The notes beneath the pieces were generated by a model, which made no database searches, was not told the origin of the DNA, and was given only the letters and a program-made list of their open reading frames with translations. Below, in pieces: positions 53,990 through 62,874 of a stretch of DNA of 64,000 bases. A program made the translations under genes and the position numbers. This stretch comes from Pedobacter sp. JY14-1 (GTDB taxonomy: Bacteria > Bacteroidota > Bacteroidia > Sphingobacteriales > Sphingobacteriaceae), in contig NZ_JARJHU010000005.1 in the NCBI RefSeq assembly GCF_029269825.1, positions 558,001 through 622,000 of the forward strand. The letters run 5' to 3'. The stretch's first letter is position 1. Every line of letters starts with the position of its first letter.

Positions 53990-54067
53990 TATCGGGCAAT
54001 TAAGAATAAGTTCGAACTTTGTACTGTCACCCCGACTTAACCGGACAAAGGAGAAAACTCTATTGCT

Positions 54068-55012
54068 ATGAAAAACACAAGCATTCCACGCCTCGACCTG
54101 CAAACCTTTGCTGAACGCGGCTATCAGGCACCGTTCCTGGATGTCCAGCACTATCCAATCGAATCCGCCTATTTCGTAATAGAGAATCGCGATAATTATC
54201 CGGTCCATGATTACATTTCGCCGCATCGTCGCAAGTTCTATAAGATTTTTCACATGACACGCGGCACCGGCGTGCTCACGATCGGATTACACCGATACGA
54301 AATGGGGCCAAACGAAATTGCGTTCCTGCATCCAGACGAGATCATGTCCTGGCAAACGACGTCTAGCGACACCGGGGGTCATTTTTGCCTCGTGCATCCA
54401 GAATATTTTGGGCATGATGCTGACCATGTGCTCCAGCTTTTCCGTCAATTTCCAAATTTTGAGACAGACAAGGCCGTAGTCCAATTGACCGACACCCAGT
54501 CACAGCAGATCAACAACTATTTCGAGACCATGTATCGCGAAGACCGGGGCAACAGCGAGGACAAGAAACAAGCGATCTTATTGCAACTGCAACTGTTGCT
54601 GCTGGAAAGCAAACGCGCCGGTAAAAACCGACCTCGTATAACGCCGCCAGAGAGCTACGGCCACTTTTACCGTTTTCTGGCGCTTCTGGAGTCATCGTTC
54701 CGGGTACAGGAGCGGGATGCTTATGTCAAGTTGAAAACAGCAACCGAATTTGCCGACCAGCTACACGTACATCCCAACTATCTGAATGCTTTGGTGCGCG
54801 GCCAGACAGGAAAAACCCTACGGGAACACATCCAGGACCGACTGCTGCATGAGGCCAAGTCGCTGCTGGTGCAGACTGACTGGGGCATCAATGAAATCAG
54901 TAGTGCTTTAGGCTTTTCAGGTCAGGCGGCCTTTACTTCATTCTTCCGAAAAAAGACAAACGTTTCACCCTCTGTCTTTCGAAAGGAGGCCCCTGTTCCG
55001 GTATATATTTGA
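54068..55012 (+). CDS. AraC family transcriptional regulator
   Basis: A 314-residue protein with an N-terminal cupin-type sensor (HDYISPHRRKFYKIFHMTRG, GPNEIAFLHPDEIMSW) and a C-terminal double helix-turn-helix (EFADQLHVHPNYLNALVRGQ, GINEISSALGFSGQAAFTSF, ending NVSPSVFRK). It probably controls the SDR gene 70 bases downstream on the same strand. The effector is unknown. Same gene pairing as at 10627-12326, in the other order. Confidence 0.9.
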   Translation: MKNTSIPRLDLQTFAERGYQAPFLDVQHYPIESAYFVIENRDNYPVHDYISPHRRKFYKIFHMTRGTGVLTIGLHRYEMGPNEIAFLHPDEIMSWQTTSSDTGGHFCLVHPEYFGHDADHVLQLFRQFPNFETDKAVVQLTDTQSQQINNYFETMYREDRGNSEDKKQAILLQLQLLLLESKRAGKNRPRITPPESYGHFYRFLALLESSFRVQERDAYVKLKTATEFADQLHVHPNYLNALVRGQTGKTLREHIQDRLLHEAKSLLVQTDWGINEISSALGFSGQAAFTSFFRKKTNVSPSVFRKEAPVPVYI

Positions 55013-55082
55013 AAGTCACAAATATCCCTGTGTTTTGAATAAGGCCCAGCGGGCCTTTTGTCCTCAACTTTGTATCAATAAA

Positions 55083-55940
55083 ATGATCAAAGATATGAAA
55101 ACTCAAAAAGTATGGCTCGTTACAGGAGCCTCAAAAGGACTAGGATTAACATTAGTGAAACATTTACTCGCTGGTGGTTATAGGGTAGCCGCCACTTCGA
55201 GAGATGCTGAAGCGTTGCGCAGCGAGATTGGTCATCAGGGTGATGGCTTCCTGCCGCTGGAGGTAAACCTTACGAGCAACACTGCCGTAGCTGAAGCGGT
55301 GGCAAGCATTGTAGCTCAGTTTGGCACGATCGACGTTGTGGTGAACAATGCAGGATATGGTCAGTTAGGCACCCTGGAAGAATTAAGCGATGAAGAAGCG
55401 CGCGAAAATTTCGATGTAAACGTATTCGGATCGCTGAATGTGATCCGCAATGTAATGCCGGTTTTCCGGGAAAAAAGATCAGGCGCATTTTTTAACATCT
55501 CGTCTATTGCAGGGTTTCTCGGGTCGTTTCCAGGCTGGGGCATCTATAATGCCACCAAATTTGCAGTAGCTGGTTTCACTGAAGCGCTCTCCGCAGAAGT
55601 AAAATCATTGGGCATCAGCGCCACCATTGTCTACCCCGGTTACTTCAAGACCAACTTCCTGCATCAGGGCTCTTTACGCACCGCAAAACACCCGATCGCT
55701 GATTTCAAAGAAGCGCGCGATCTGGAGGTTATCCACAACGAAAAGATTATTGGCAACCAGCCTGGTGATCCGGAAAACGCTGCCGAGGCTTTCATCAAAG
55801 TCGCAGAAATGGAAGAACGCCCACTGCACCTCTTCCTGGGATCTGACGCTTTCGGTATGGCGTACAACAAGATCGAAGCTGTTCAAAAGGACCTGACCGC
55901 TTTTGAGACCATCAGCAAATCGACTGATTACCAGCAATAA
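55083..55940 (+). CDS. SDR family oxidoreductase
   Basis: A 285-residue short-chain dehydrogenase from the ATG at 55083 (an ATG at 55095 is equally possible; the frame is open 16 codons further upstream). VWLVTGASKGLGLTLVKHLL holds the nucleotide site, followed by VVNNAGYGQLG, FFNISSIAGFLG and the catalytic Tyr and Lys in IYNATKFAVAGF. The C-terminal region with PGYFKTNFL is typical of the subgroup often called oxidoreductase YbbO-like. The substrate is unknown. Confidence 0.92.
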   Translation: MIKDMKTQKVWLVTGASKGLGLTLVKHLLAGGYRVAATSRDAEALRSEIGHQGDGFLPLEVNLTSNTAVAEAVASIVAQFGTIDVVVNNAGYGQLGTLEELSDEEARENFDVNVFGSLNVIRNVMPVFREKRSGAFFNISSIAGFLGSFPGWGIYNATKFAVAGFTEALSAEVKSLGISATIVYPGYFKTNFLHQGSLRTAKHPIADFKEARDLEVIHNEKIIGNQPGDPENAAEAFIKVAEMEERPLHLFLGSDAFGMAYNKIEAVQKDLTAFETISKSTDYQQ

Positions 55941-56056
55941 TCGGGAACGCCAACGGAGATTTCCCTTTGACTTGGAAACCAATTGTCAAAGGGAAATCCC
56001 TGCAGGCAAGCCATTGCCAGCAGAAATGCAGCGAGCGGTATAATTTTTTTAAACAT
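55928..56056 (-). pseudogene. Truncated lipoprotein gene (signal peptide plus 25 residues)
   Basis: The minus-strand frame from the ATG at 56056 encodes 42 residues. It begins MFKKIIPLAAFLLAMACLQG, a textbook lipoprotein signal with lipobox LAMAC, then FPFDNWFPSQRE, and stops at 55928-55930 inside the 3' end of the convergent SDR gene. It starts 12 bases after the FAD oxidoreductase stop, where the next gene of that operon would be. A 14-bp perfect stem (55958-55971 with 55985-55998) lies within it. I read it as the start of a lost exported protein; a genuine tiny lipoprotein is the alternative. Confidence 0.5.
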
Positions 56057-56068
56057 AAGATCTTCATT

Positions 56069-57760
56069 TTACATTTTCAGCTTCTGCCCCTGCTTCAGCA
56101 AGGCTTCACTTAGTTTGCCATAGCTTACCTCCTGGACAGTTACATTTGCGTCAATGGCCAGCGCCGCTGCCGTTGCTGCTGATTCGCCAAGGATCATAAA
56201 GACGGGTTCCATTCTTGCAGAGCCATAGGCGATGTGTGAACTTGACAAACACACCGGTACAAGCAGGTTGGCACACTGGCTGGCTTTAGGAACGATCGCG
56301 CCATAACCGATGCTGTAAGGCCGCGGTGGATGAACACCAATATCCCCCTCGTTCTGAACATACCCCTTTTCTGTGACGTAACGTTGCGTATTGTGAGAAT
56401 CCAGTGAATATGAGCCCATTCCAATTGGTTCAGCAACCTTACGCTTTCCGAGCACTTCGTGTTCTGTCATGACATAATCGCTTACCATCCTTCTCGCCTC
56501 CCGGATATACAGCTGATGCGGCCAGTTGCCGTTATCTTTAAACTCGTCCTTTGAAAGTCCCCAGGTCTTCAGCCGTTCCTGCAAGGCAGCAGGTACCCGA
56601 CGATCGGTGATCATAAAATAATACAAACCTTTCTGATAGTCCTCATGTGCCTTGATGATTTTGCGCCGGTCCTCATATGAGGCTTCGGGATAGCCATAGT
56701 TCATACCTATATAATCGGTACTGAAAGGTCCGTGGTTGTTTGTATCGGTCTTTCTATTGGGAATATCATCAAATTTATCGAACAGTTCGGTCCATCCGCT
56801 TTGAAAAACCCTTGCCAGCAGCTCATAGTCCATCGGGTCATAATTGTCGGGCTTTGGAAATGCGATCCGGTTTTCCGGTTTATTGGTCAGGCACATCCGG
56901 AAGCAATAGGCCTGAAGCTTGCTGTCGCCACTGCCCTTTTCTCCGGGAGCTTTAGCTGAAATACCTTTCAGCAAGCCGCTAGCCTTGTTTCCGGAAATAC
57001 GGTAAGGATCGACTGCTTGCTTGAAATGGTGCCCGTGCTGGAACACACCGGTCTGCACGCCATTCCAGGTTTCGCCATATACGGAATTGGCTTCCCGGCC
57101 AATGTGATAGCTTACACCGGCCGCTGCCATTAGATCGCCTTCGTAAGTGGCATCAATGAATACCTTCCCTTTATAGACATTGCGGTTAAGAGTCCTGAAA
57201 GAAATGATCCTGCCGTTCTTGACAGAAACACCTTTCTTCCGGTCCAGCCATTCATCGCGGCGTATATCAAGTTTATACTCCCGGGCAAAATCCTCCATAA
57301 TCTGCTCAGCAACATGGGGTTCAAATATCCACATCGTCCTTTCGGTTCCATCAATTGCAGGGGTGCCCTGTCCCTTGTTGCCGTATTCGGAGGGCTTCTG
57401 CCACTTCCAGGCACTGTCTTGCTGGTAATGCAGGTAAACCCGGTGGTAAAATTCCCTGGACAAGCCTCCGATTACCTCTTTATTTCCCGTATCGGTAAAG
57501 CCAAGGCCGCCGGACGAAAGTCCGCCGAGATGCTTGTCCGGTGAGACCACGATGACCGATTTACCGGCGCGTGAAGCGGCAACCGCGGCAGTTACCGCAG
57601 CAGAAGTGCCGCCATAAATAACAATGTCTGCGCTGTAGGTTTTTGCAGGAGTACTTGTAAGGTTCCCGGGACCTGATATCGGAGCAGCATGTAAGGCCGC
57701 GGCGTTGTACACCATCATAACCGCGACCAGGATACAGTAAAGTTGCTTCACAGTGATCAT
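56069..57760 (-). CDS. Exported FAD-dependent oxidoreductase (PF12831 type)
   Basis: A 563-residue protein with a signal peptide (LYCILVAVMMVYNAAALHAA). The FAD-binding motif is VIYGGTSAAVTAAVAASRAG, followed by GGLSSGGLGFTDTGNKEVIG. KVFIDATYEGDLMAAAGVSY in the middle and YSIGYGAIVPKASQCANLLV near the end fit the FAD_oxidored family, often annotated xanthan lyase or fumarate-reductase-like in Bacteroidota carbohydrate loci. It may oxidise a sugar. It is 79 bases downstream of the GH95 gene. Confidence 0.87.
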   Translation of the reverse strand: MITVKQLYCILVAVMMVYNAAALHAAPISGPGNLTSTPAKTYSADIVIYGGTSAAVTAAVAASRAGKSVIVVSPDKHLGGLSSGGLGFTDTGNKEVIGGLSREFYHRVYLHYQQDSAWKWQKPSEYGNKGQGTPAIDGTERTMWIFEPHVAEQIMEDFAREYKLDIRRDEWLDRKKGVSVKNGRIISFRTLNRNVYKGKVFIDATYEGDLMAAAGVSYHIGREANSVYGETWNGVQTGVFQHGHHFKQAVDPYRISGNKASGLLKGISAKAPGEKGSGDSKLQAYCFRMCLTNKPENRIAFPKPDNYDPMDYELLARVFQSGWTELFDKFDDIPNRKTDTNNHGPFSTDYIGMNYGYPEASYEDRRKIIKAHEDYQKGLYYFMITDRRVPAALQERLKTWGLSKDEFKDNGNWPHQLYIREARRMVSDYVMTEHEVLGKRKVAEPIGMGSYSLDSHNTQRYVTEKGYVQNEGDIGVHPPRPYSIGYGAIVPKASQCANLLVPVCLSSSHIAYGSARMEPVFMILGESAATAAALAIDANVTVQEVSYGKLSEALLKQGQKLKM

Positions 57761-57839
57761 AATTTGGTTTGATCACCAATATCGTCAATTAATCCCGGGA
57801 AACCGGAGCGTGAAGAAATTTTCACACCCGGCTGGCCCA

Positions 57840-60110
57840 TCAGTTCGCGCTCAGTTTATAAGTTTTGCCTGCCTGGGTATTGAACCTGTAAACATGGTCA
57901 TCTGCATTACCAGTCTGTTTGACCGCAAAACCTGCTTTAAGTGCATTTGGGCTATGGACTATGCAGGGTCCTCCGGAAAGTGATTTCACAGTAACGGAAA
58001 CGACCTTGCCACTCTTCCACTGCAGATCAGTAACTTCAAAATTACCCCTGGCCCGGAGTCCTTTTACGTACCCGTCTGCCCAGGCATCCGGCAAGGCCGG
58101 AATGAGCTGTAGCTCTCCGGTCTGGCTCTGCAGCAGCATTTCTGCTACACCAGCCACATAACCGAAATTCCCATCGATCTGGAATGGCGGATGCGCACAA
58201 AGTAAATTGGCGTATACGCCGCCGCCTTCATTGTAATCTACACCGCTGCCACCTACAGGTTTAATAAAGTTCTGTATAATCCGGTAAGCGTGATTGCCGT
58301 TCTGTAACCTGGCCCAGAAATTAACCTTCCAGGCCATGGACCAGCCGGTTGACTCATCGCCTCTTGCCTCCAGGCTTATCTTTGCCGCCTTAGCGAGTTC
58401 AGGCGTCTTTATCGTGCTGATCTGCTTTCCGGGATGCAGCGCAAATAAATGTGAGGCATGCCTGTGTCTGTCATTCGGGTCATCCCGATCGGTCTCCCAT
58501 TCCTGCAATTGTCCCCATTTACCAATCTTAGGTCCCAGCAGATGTGCCCTAAGGTCTGCTATATGGTCACGATAAGCTTTGTCCACTTTCAGCACGTCAG
58601 CGGCGGCAATATAATTGGTAAACAAATCATAGATGATCTGCTGGTCATAGCTGACGCCGTCTTCTGTGGGTCCATGTTCAGGTGACCAGCCATTTGGCGC
58701 TACCAGCACGCCATCAGGGCGTCTTTTCAGGTGGTCATCCCAGAATTCCGATATTTCCTTCAGCAAGGGATACCCATATTGTTTCAGATAAACCAGGTCT
58801 TTGGTAAAGGCATAATGTTCCCATACATCCTGCACATACCAGGCACTGCCCGGTGTGTTCCACAAAAAGCTCTCTCCGCCAAAAATATTGTTCTCCGTCT
58901 TCACGGTCCAGCCCCTTCTACCCGGGTATTCCTTCTGGGTATTGGCTTTTTTAACCTCGCGCATACTATTGATATAGTCGAGGTAAGGGAAATGACATTC
59001 AGAAAGGTTCGTCGGCTCTGCCAGCCAGTAATTCATCTGGATATTGATATTCGAATGATAATCGCTTCTCCATGGCGGCGTATTGCTGTTGTTCCAGAGT
59101 CCTTGCAGGTTTGCCGGTAAGCCGCCTTTTCGAGAAGAACTGATCAGCAGGTATCTTCCGTAATAGAACAGCATTTCTTCGAGTCCATGGTCGGTCGCCT
59201 GCTTATATTGCGCGAGACGCTTATAAGTAGGTAACGATTGTTGCGCAGAAGCCGTCTGTCCCAGACTAAGCGAGACCCTTCCGAAAAGCGACTGGTAATC
59301 CTTCAGGTGGGCAGCTTTCAAAACCTCATATTTTTTGGATGACGCCACCGCGAGTGCTGCTTTCACTTTAGGACCGGGCGCTGCGCCACGCCAGAATTGG
59401 CCACGCTTATTGCTGTAATCGGTTCCGGCTGTCAGGAATACGGTAAAAGCGTTTGCATTGCGGATATTCAGCTGAAAGCCTCCTTTGCCGTCCGGTTCTA
59501 CAATATGTGTACCGCCTTCTACCTTCACGCCAAGATTGGCCTGATAGGTAAGCCCGTTTTCAAGTCTTCCTCCGATCTGCAGGCCAAGCCCGGAGGCTGC
59601 AACTACGGCGCCATGCGCATCCTTTAACCTGATCTTTACCGAATAAGCATCCTTTGTGCCCGAAGTGTACCTGAGCACCATAGCCTTGTCAGGAAAGCTG
59701 CAAAAATATTCTCGTTTGTAGGGAATACCGCTGAGTGTATAGCTAACTGTCTGTATGGCCTGCCCCAGGTTCAGTACCCTTTTATAATCCCCAGGTACCG
59801 CCAGCCCTGAATCCAGGCCTGCAAAATCAATATAGATGTCGCCGAAAGCCTGGTAAGCACCTGTTTCCTGCTCATCTCCAGTCCAGAGGCTCATCTCATT
59901 AAACTGAATATGCTCCTGGTGCAGTCCGCCGAAAACCATTCCTCCCAGACGGCCGTTACCCATTGGATAGGCATCTGTCATCCATTGCCGTGCAGGCTTG
60001 TCATCCCATATGGTCTTGTTCTGTGCGAGGGCGCTTTCATGCAACGTCCACACCACAAAAAAAATCAAGGCAAAAAGCCCTTTAATAAGCGAAAATGTCT
60101 TTGGTTTCAT
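57840..60110 (-). CDS. Alpha-L-fucosidase, glycoside hydrolase family 95
   Basis: A 756-residue exported enzyme with a signal peptide ([20 protein letters not shown]). The N-terminal domain shows [16 protein letters not shown] at 48-62. The (alpha/alpha)6 barrel has the catalytic asparagines in NINIQMNYW (354-362) and the acid Glu in GWSPEHGP (Glu478). GH95 enzymes are inverting and remove terminal fucose, mostly alpha-1,2-linked; some act on L-galactose. It is the first gene of a unit with the FAD oxidoreductase, and divergent from a histidine kinase. TTAATAT/ATATTAA arms (60131-60137, 60165-60171) lie in the spacer and could be an operator. Confidence 0.93.
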   Translation of the reverse strand: MKPKTFSLIKGLFALIFFVVWTLHESALAQNKTIWDDKPARQWMTDAYPMGNGRLGGMVFGGLHQEHIQFNEMSLWTGDEQETGAYQAFGDIYIDFAGLDSGLAVPGDYKRVLNLGQAIQTVSYTLSGIPYKREYFCSFPDKAMVLRYTSGTKDAYSVKIRLKDAHGAVVAASGLGLQIGGRLENGLTYQANLGVKVEGGTHIVEPDGKGGFQLNIRNANAFTVFLTAGTDYSNKRGQFWRGAAPGPKVKAALAVASSKKYEVLKAAHLKDYQSLFGRVSLSLGQTASAQQSLPTYKRLAQYKQATDHGLEEMLFYYGRYLLISSSRKGGLPANLQGLWNNSNTPPWRSDYHSNINIQMNYWLAEPTNLSECHFPYLDYINSMREVKKANTQKEYPGRRGWTVKTENNIFGGESFLWNTPGSAWYVQDVWEHYAFTKDLVYLKQYGYPLLKEISEFWDDHLKRRPDGVLVAPNGWSPEHGPTEDGVSYDQQIIYDLFTNYIAAADVLKVDKAYRDHIADLRAHLLGPKIGKWGQLQEWETDRDDPNDRHRHASHLFALHPGKQISTIKTPELAKAAKISLEARGDESTGWSMAWKVNFWARLQNGNHAYRIIQNFIKPVGGSGVDYNEGGGVYANLLCAHPPFQIDGNFGYVAGVAEMLLQSQTGELQLIPALPDAWADGYVKGLRARGNFEVTDLQWKSGKVVSVTVKSLSGGPCIVHSPNALKAGFAVKQTGNADDHVYRFNTQAGKTYKLSAN

Positions 60111-60264
60111 TGTGTATCAGCAGGTTTAATTTAATATTCAAGGATAGCCAAAGATTTTTGACTGATATTAAGTGATTTTAACAAGCTCATCAATTTTTTT
60201 GACATTATTTGGTTTTAACTTCCTATCTTCCGCTAATTCAACAGACTTACATCTTCATCAGAAA

Positions 60265-61701
60265 ATGCAGACCAGACTGGAACTTTATCAAAAGGTAACA
60301 CCTTTGGCCAGACTTGGAATTTGGGAACGAAAATTACAGACCGGAGAGGTGTTCTGGAACGAGGTCATCAGGGACATTTACGAAGTATCGGAAGATTTCA
60401 ATCCTGTATATGAGATCACGCTGAGTTTTTACCAGGACCAGAGGCAGCTTACTGAAATGATAGACCGGGTGATCCGAACCGCGGGACCTGAGACCGGCAA
60501 CTTCCTGATACGCACCGCAAAAGGTAATTACAAATGGGTAAAAATAAGGGTCAATGCCTGCCATGACCAGGGACAATGTACATCCACATTCGGCACGCTG
60601 GAAGATGTGACCGATGAGGTCAATACACTGCGCCAGCTCGACAATATCATTAAGAGCACCCGGGTAGGCACCTGGGAATGGAACATAGAGACCGGTTTCA
60701 TGACCTGCAACAAAAGGGCTGCGGATATCCTCGGCTATGATCATGAAGCCATACAGGGTGAAATGCTACAGAACTGGCAGCGGCTGCTCCATCCCAGGGA
60801 CATGGACGTCTTCAATGCCCAGTTGCAGATCTGCTTCAACCGGGAAAAAAAATACTTTGCGGCCGAATGCCGGATGCGCCATGATTCCGGAAAATGGCTT
60901 TGGATAGAGATCAGGGGAAAAGTCGTCCAATGGAATGGCAATACACCTGTATATATGCTCGGGACCTTTGCGAACATTCATGAGCGTAAGATCCTGGAAG
61001 AAGAAAGGGAACAAACACTAGGTATCATCAGAGAACAAAACAACCGCCTGATGAATTTTGCCCATATTGTTTCCCATAATCTCAGATCGCATACCGGCAA
61101 TATCCAGATGCTCCTGGAGGTCCTGGATTTTGAAAAAGATGAAGCAGAGAAGGAAAAACTGCTCGGTATGCTGCATACCAATGCCACTAACCTGCAGGAA
61201 ACGCTGTCCCATCTCAACGACACGATCAAGATCTCAGATACCGGCGCCAGGTATGTAAAAATCATCAATCCACACAGTGAGATCAGAAAAGTGACCACCG
61301 TATTGTCGCAATCGATACATTCATCAGGAGCGGAGATCAATATCGACGCGGACCCTGAGCTAAATATAAACTACGATCCGGCTTATTTCGAAAGCATACT
61401 GCTTAACCTCATCAGTAATGCCATTAAGTATCGTGACCGGAGCAGACAGCTCAGGATCCGTATCCGTTGCCGGGCATCTGGCGGCAGCTATCTCCTGGAA
61501 GTAGAGGATAACGGCCTGGGGATCGATCTGGAAAAAAACGGGCATAAACTCTTCGGCATGTACAAAACCTTTCATGGCAATGAAGATGCACGGGGTATCG
61601 GCCTGTTCCTGGTCAAAAACCAGATTGATGCCATGGGTGGCAGTATACACATAGACAGTACACCAGGGCAAGGCACCAGATTTAAAATCCATATCATATG
61701 A
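60265..61701 (+). CDS. PAS domain sensor histidine kinase
   Basis: A 478-residue soluble kinase from the ATG at 60265; the frame is open for 31 more codons, but a TATCTTCC box at 60224-60231 favours the later start. Two PAS/PAC units are visible (ARLGIWERKLQTGEVFWNEV; TRVGTWEWNIETGFM with ADILGYDHEAI). Next come the HisKA-like phosphoacceptor helix AHIVSHNLRSHTGNIQMLLE and an HATPase domain (NLISNAIKYR, EDNGLGIDL, GIGLFLVKNQ). No membrane segment. Its stop overlaps, as ATGA, the start of a receiver gene that is now a wreck (61698-61828), so this kinase has probably lost its partner. Confidence 0.9.
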   Translation: MQTRLELYQKVTPLARLGIWERKLQTGEVFWNEVIRDIYEVSEDFNPVYEITLSFYQDQRQLTEMIDRVIRTAGPETGNFLIRTAKGNYKWVKIRVNACHDQGQCTSTFGTLEDVTDEVNTLRQLDNIIKSTRVGTWEWNIETGFMTCNKRAADILGYDHEAIQGEMLQNWQRLLHPRDMDVFNAQLQICFNREKKYFAAECRMRHDSGKWLWIEIRGKVVQWNGNTPVYMLGTFANIHERKILEEEREQTLGIIREQNNRLMNFAHIVSHNLRSHTGNIQMLLEVLDFEKDEAEKEKLLGMLHTNATNLQETLSHLNDTIKISDTGARYVKIINPHSEIRKVTTVLSQSIHSSGAEINIDADPELNINYDPAYFESILLNLISNAIKYRDRSRQLRIRIRCRASGGSYLLEVEDNGLGIDLEKNGHKLFGMYKTFHGNEDARGIGLFLVKNQIDAMGGSIHIDSTPGQGTRFKIHII

Positions 61702-61828
61702 ACATGAAGCGATTACCTTCCATGTTTATTGTAGACGACGCCCGCAAGCAGCCGAATATCCACAAGTGAGTAATTTTTATATCAAACCCATCTCACAGGC
61801 AACGCTTGTCGAAATCCTGCAATTGTAG
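61698..61828 (+). pseudogene. Remnant of a single-domain response regulator
   Basis: The ATG at 61698 overlaps the kinase stop as ATGA. The first frame reads MNMKRLPSMFIVDDARKQPN and stops at 61767-61769. In another frame SNFYIKPISQATLVEILQL runs to a TAG at 61826-61828. The first part has the FIVDD beta strand and acidic pocket at the start of a receiver; the second has the YIKPIS...LVEIL end, with the conserved Lys-Pro. About 80-90 codons that should carry the phospho-accepting Asp are missing, and a frameshift separates the pieces. Normal receivers have about 120-130 residues. This is a deletion derivative and cannot be phosphorylated. Confidence 0.72.
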
Positions 61829-61839
61829 TAACTTGCCGT

Positions 61840-62874
61840 ATGGCCAATAAACTACCCACACTGAAAGAAATTGCTAAAAACCTCGGTTTATCGGTATCTA
61901 CTGTATCCAGAGCCCTGCACGACCATCCTACCATAGGGCTCACGACCAGGCAAAAGGTAAAGAAGATGGCAGAGGACCTTAACTATGAGCCCAATCAGAG
62001 CGCAATTTTCTTCCAGATGGGGAAAACATTTACTATAGGTGTCATTCTTCCAGAGCTGTCAGAAGCATTTTTTTCCGCTGTGACTACGGCTATTGAGGAA
62101 ACCGCCTATAAAAAAAACTATACAGTATTGCTGGCCCAGTCTCATGATGACGAAAAAAAAGAACGGGAACTGGTAGAAAAAATGAAAAACAACCGGATTG
62201 ACGGACTACTGGTTTCACTAGCCAAAAGCACCAGTTCTTTCGACCATTTCGAGAGACTTCAGAAATATGACATACCCGTCGTTTTCTTTGACCGTATCCC
62301 CCCCTTGCCTAATATCCACTCGGTTTCCTGCAATATTGAAACCGGGACCGTCGAAGCGGTGAATTACCTGCTCAAAAAGGGCCATCGTACCATTGGCATG
62401 ATCAACGGGCCAAAGACCCTGTTTGCCTCCGGTGAGCGTAAGGAGGGTTATATTAAGGCTATGCAAAAAAACCGGCTTAAATTTGACCCCACGCTTGTAC
62501 TTAATTGTGATCTTACAGAAACCGGAGCGTCAGGTGCTTTGAATACGCTGCTGAACCATAAGCGAAAAGTAACGGCCATTGTTACTTTTAACGATTATAT
62601 TGCGCTGTTTATCATGAAGCACCTGCGCGCCCTTAACCTGACCGGACAGGAAAAACCTGAAATTGTCAGTTATGCCAACCTGCCGCTCATCCACTACATT
62701 GAGCATGTACCCGTAGCTACGGTAGAACAGTTCCCCTATCTTCAGGGACAACGGGCTACCGAAGTTCTTCTGGACCTGCTATCCAGAAAGGACAGGAACG
62801 ATCAGCAACCCGCCGCCTATTACAATATCGTTATAGAGTCCCAGCTTATTGAGTCTGGAAAGACCGATCAATAA
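61840..62874 (+). CDS. LacI family transcriptional regulator
   Basis: A 344-residue repressor. The N-terminal helix-turn-helix TLKEIAKNLGLSVSTVSRAL is followed by the hinge NYEPNQSAIFFQMGKTFTIG and a periplasmic-binding-protein-type sugar domain (VILPELSEAFFSAVTTAIEE, VFFDRIPPLPNIHSVSCNIE). It presumably controls carbohydrate genes nearby, such as the GH95 and GH109-like genes. It overlaps the convergent GH109-like gene by seven bases. Confidence 0.92.
   Translation: MANKLPTLKEIAKNLGLSVSTVSRALHDHPTIGLTTRQKVKKMAEDLNYEPNQSAIFFQMGKTFTIGVILPELSEAFFSAVTTAIEETAYKKNYTVLLAQSHDDEKKERELVEKMKNNRIDGLLVSLAKSTSSFDHFERLQKYDIPVVFFDRIPPLPNIHSVSCNIETGTVEAVNYLLKKGHRTIGMINGPKTLFASGERKEGYIKAMQKNRLKFDPTLVLNCDLTETGASGALNTLLNHKRKVTAIVTFNDYIALFIMKHLRALNLTGQEKPEIVSYANLPLIHYIEHVPVATVEQFPYLQGQRATEVLLDLLSRKDRNDQQPAAYYNIVIESQLIESGKTDQ

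Noticed and set aside
60172-60264. 31-codon extension of the PAS histidine kinase
   Set aside because: It crosses the likely promoter and is a low-quality hydrophobic stretch; the PAS domain fits the ATG at 60265.
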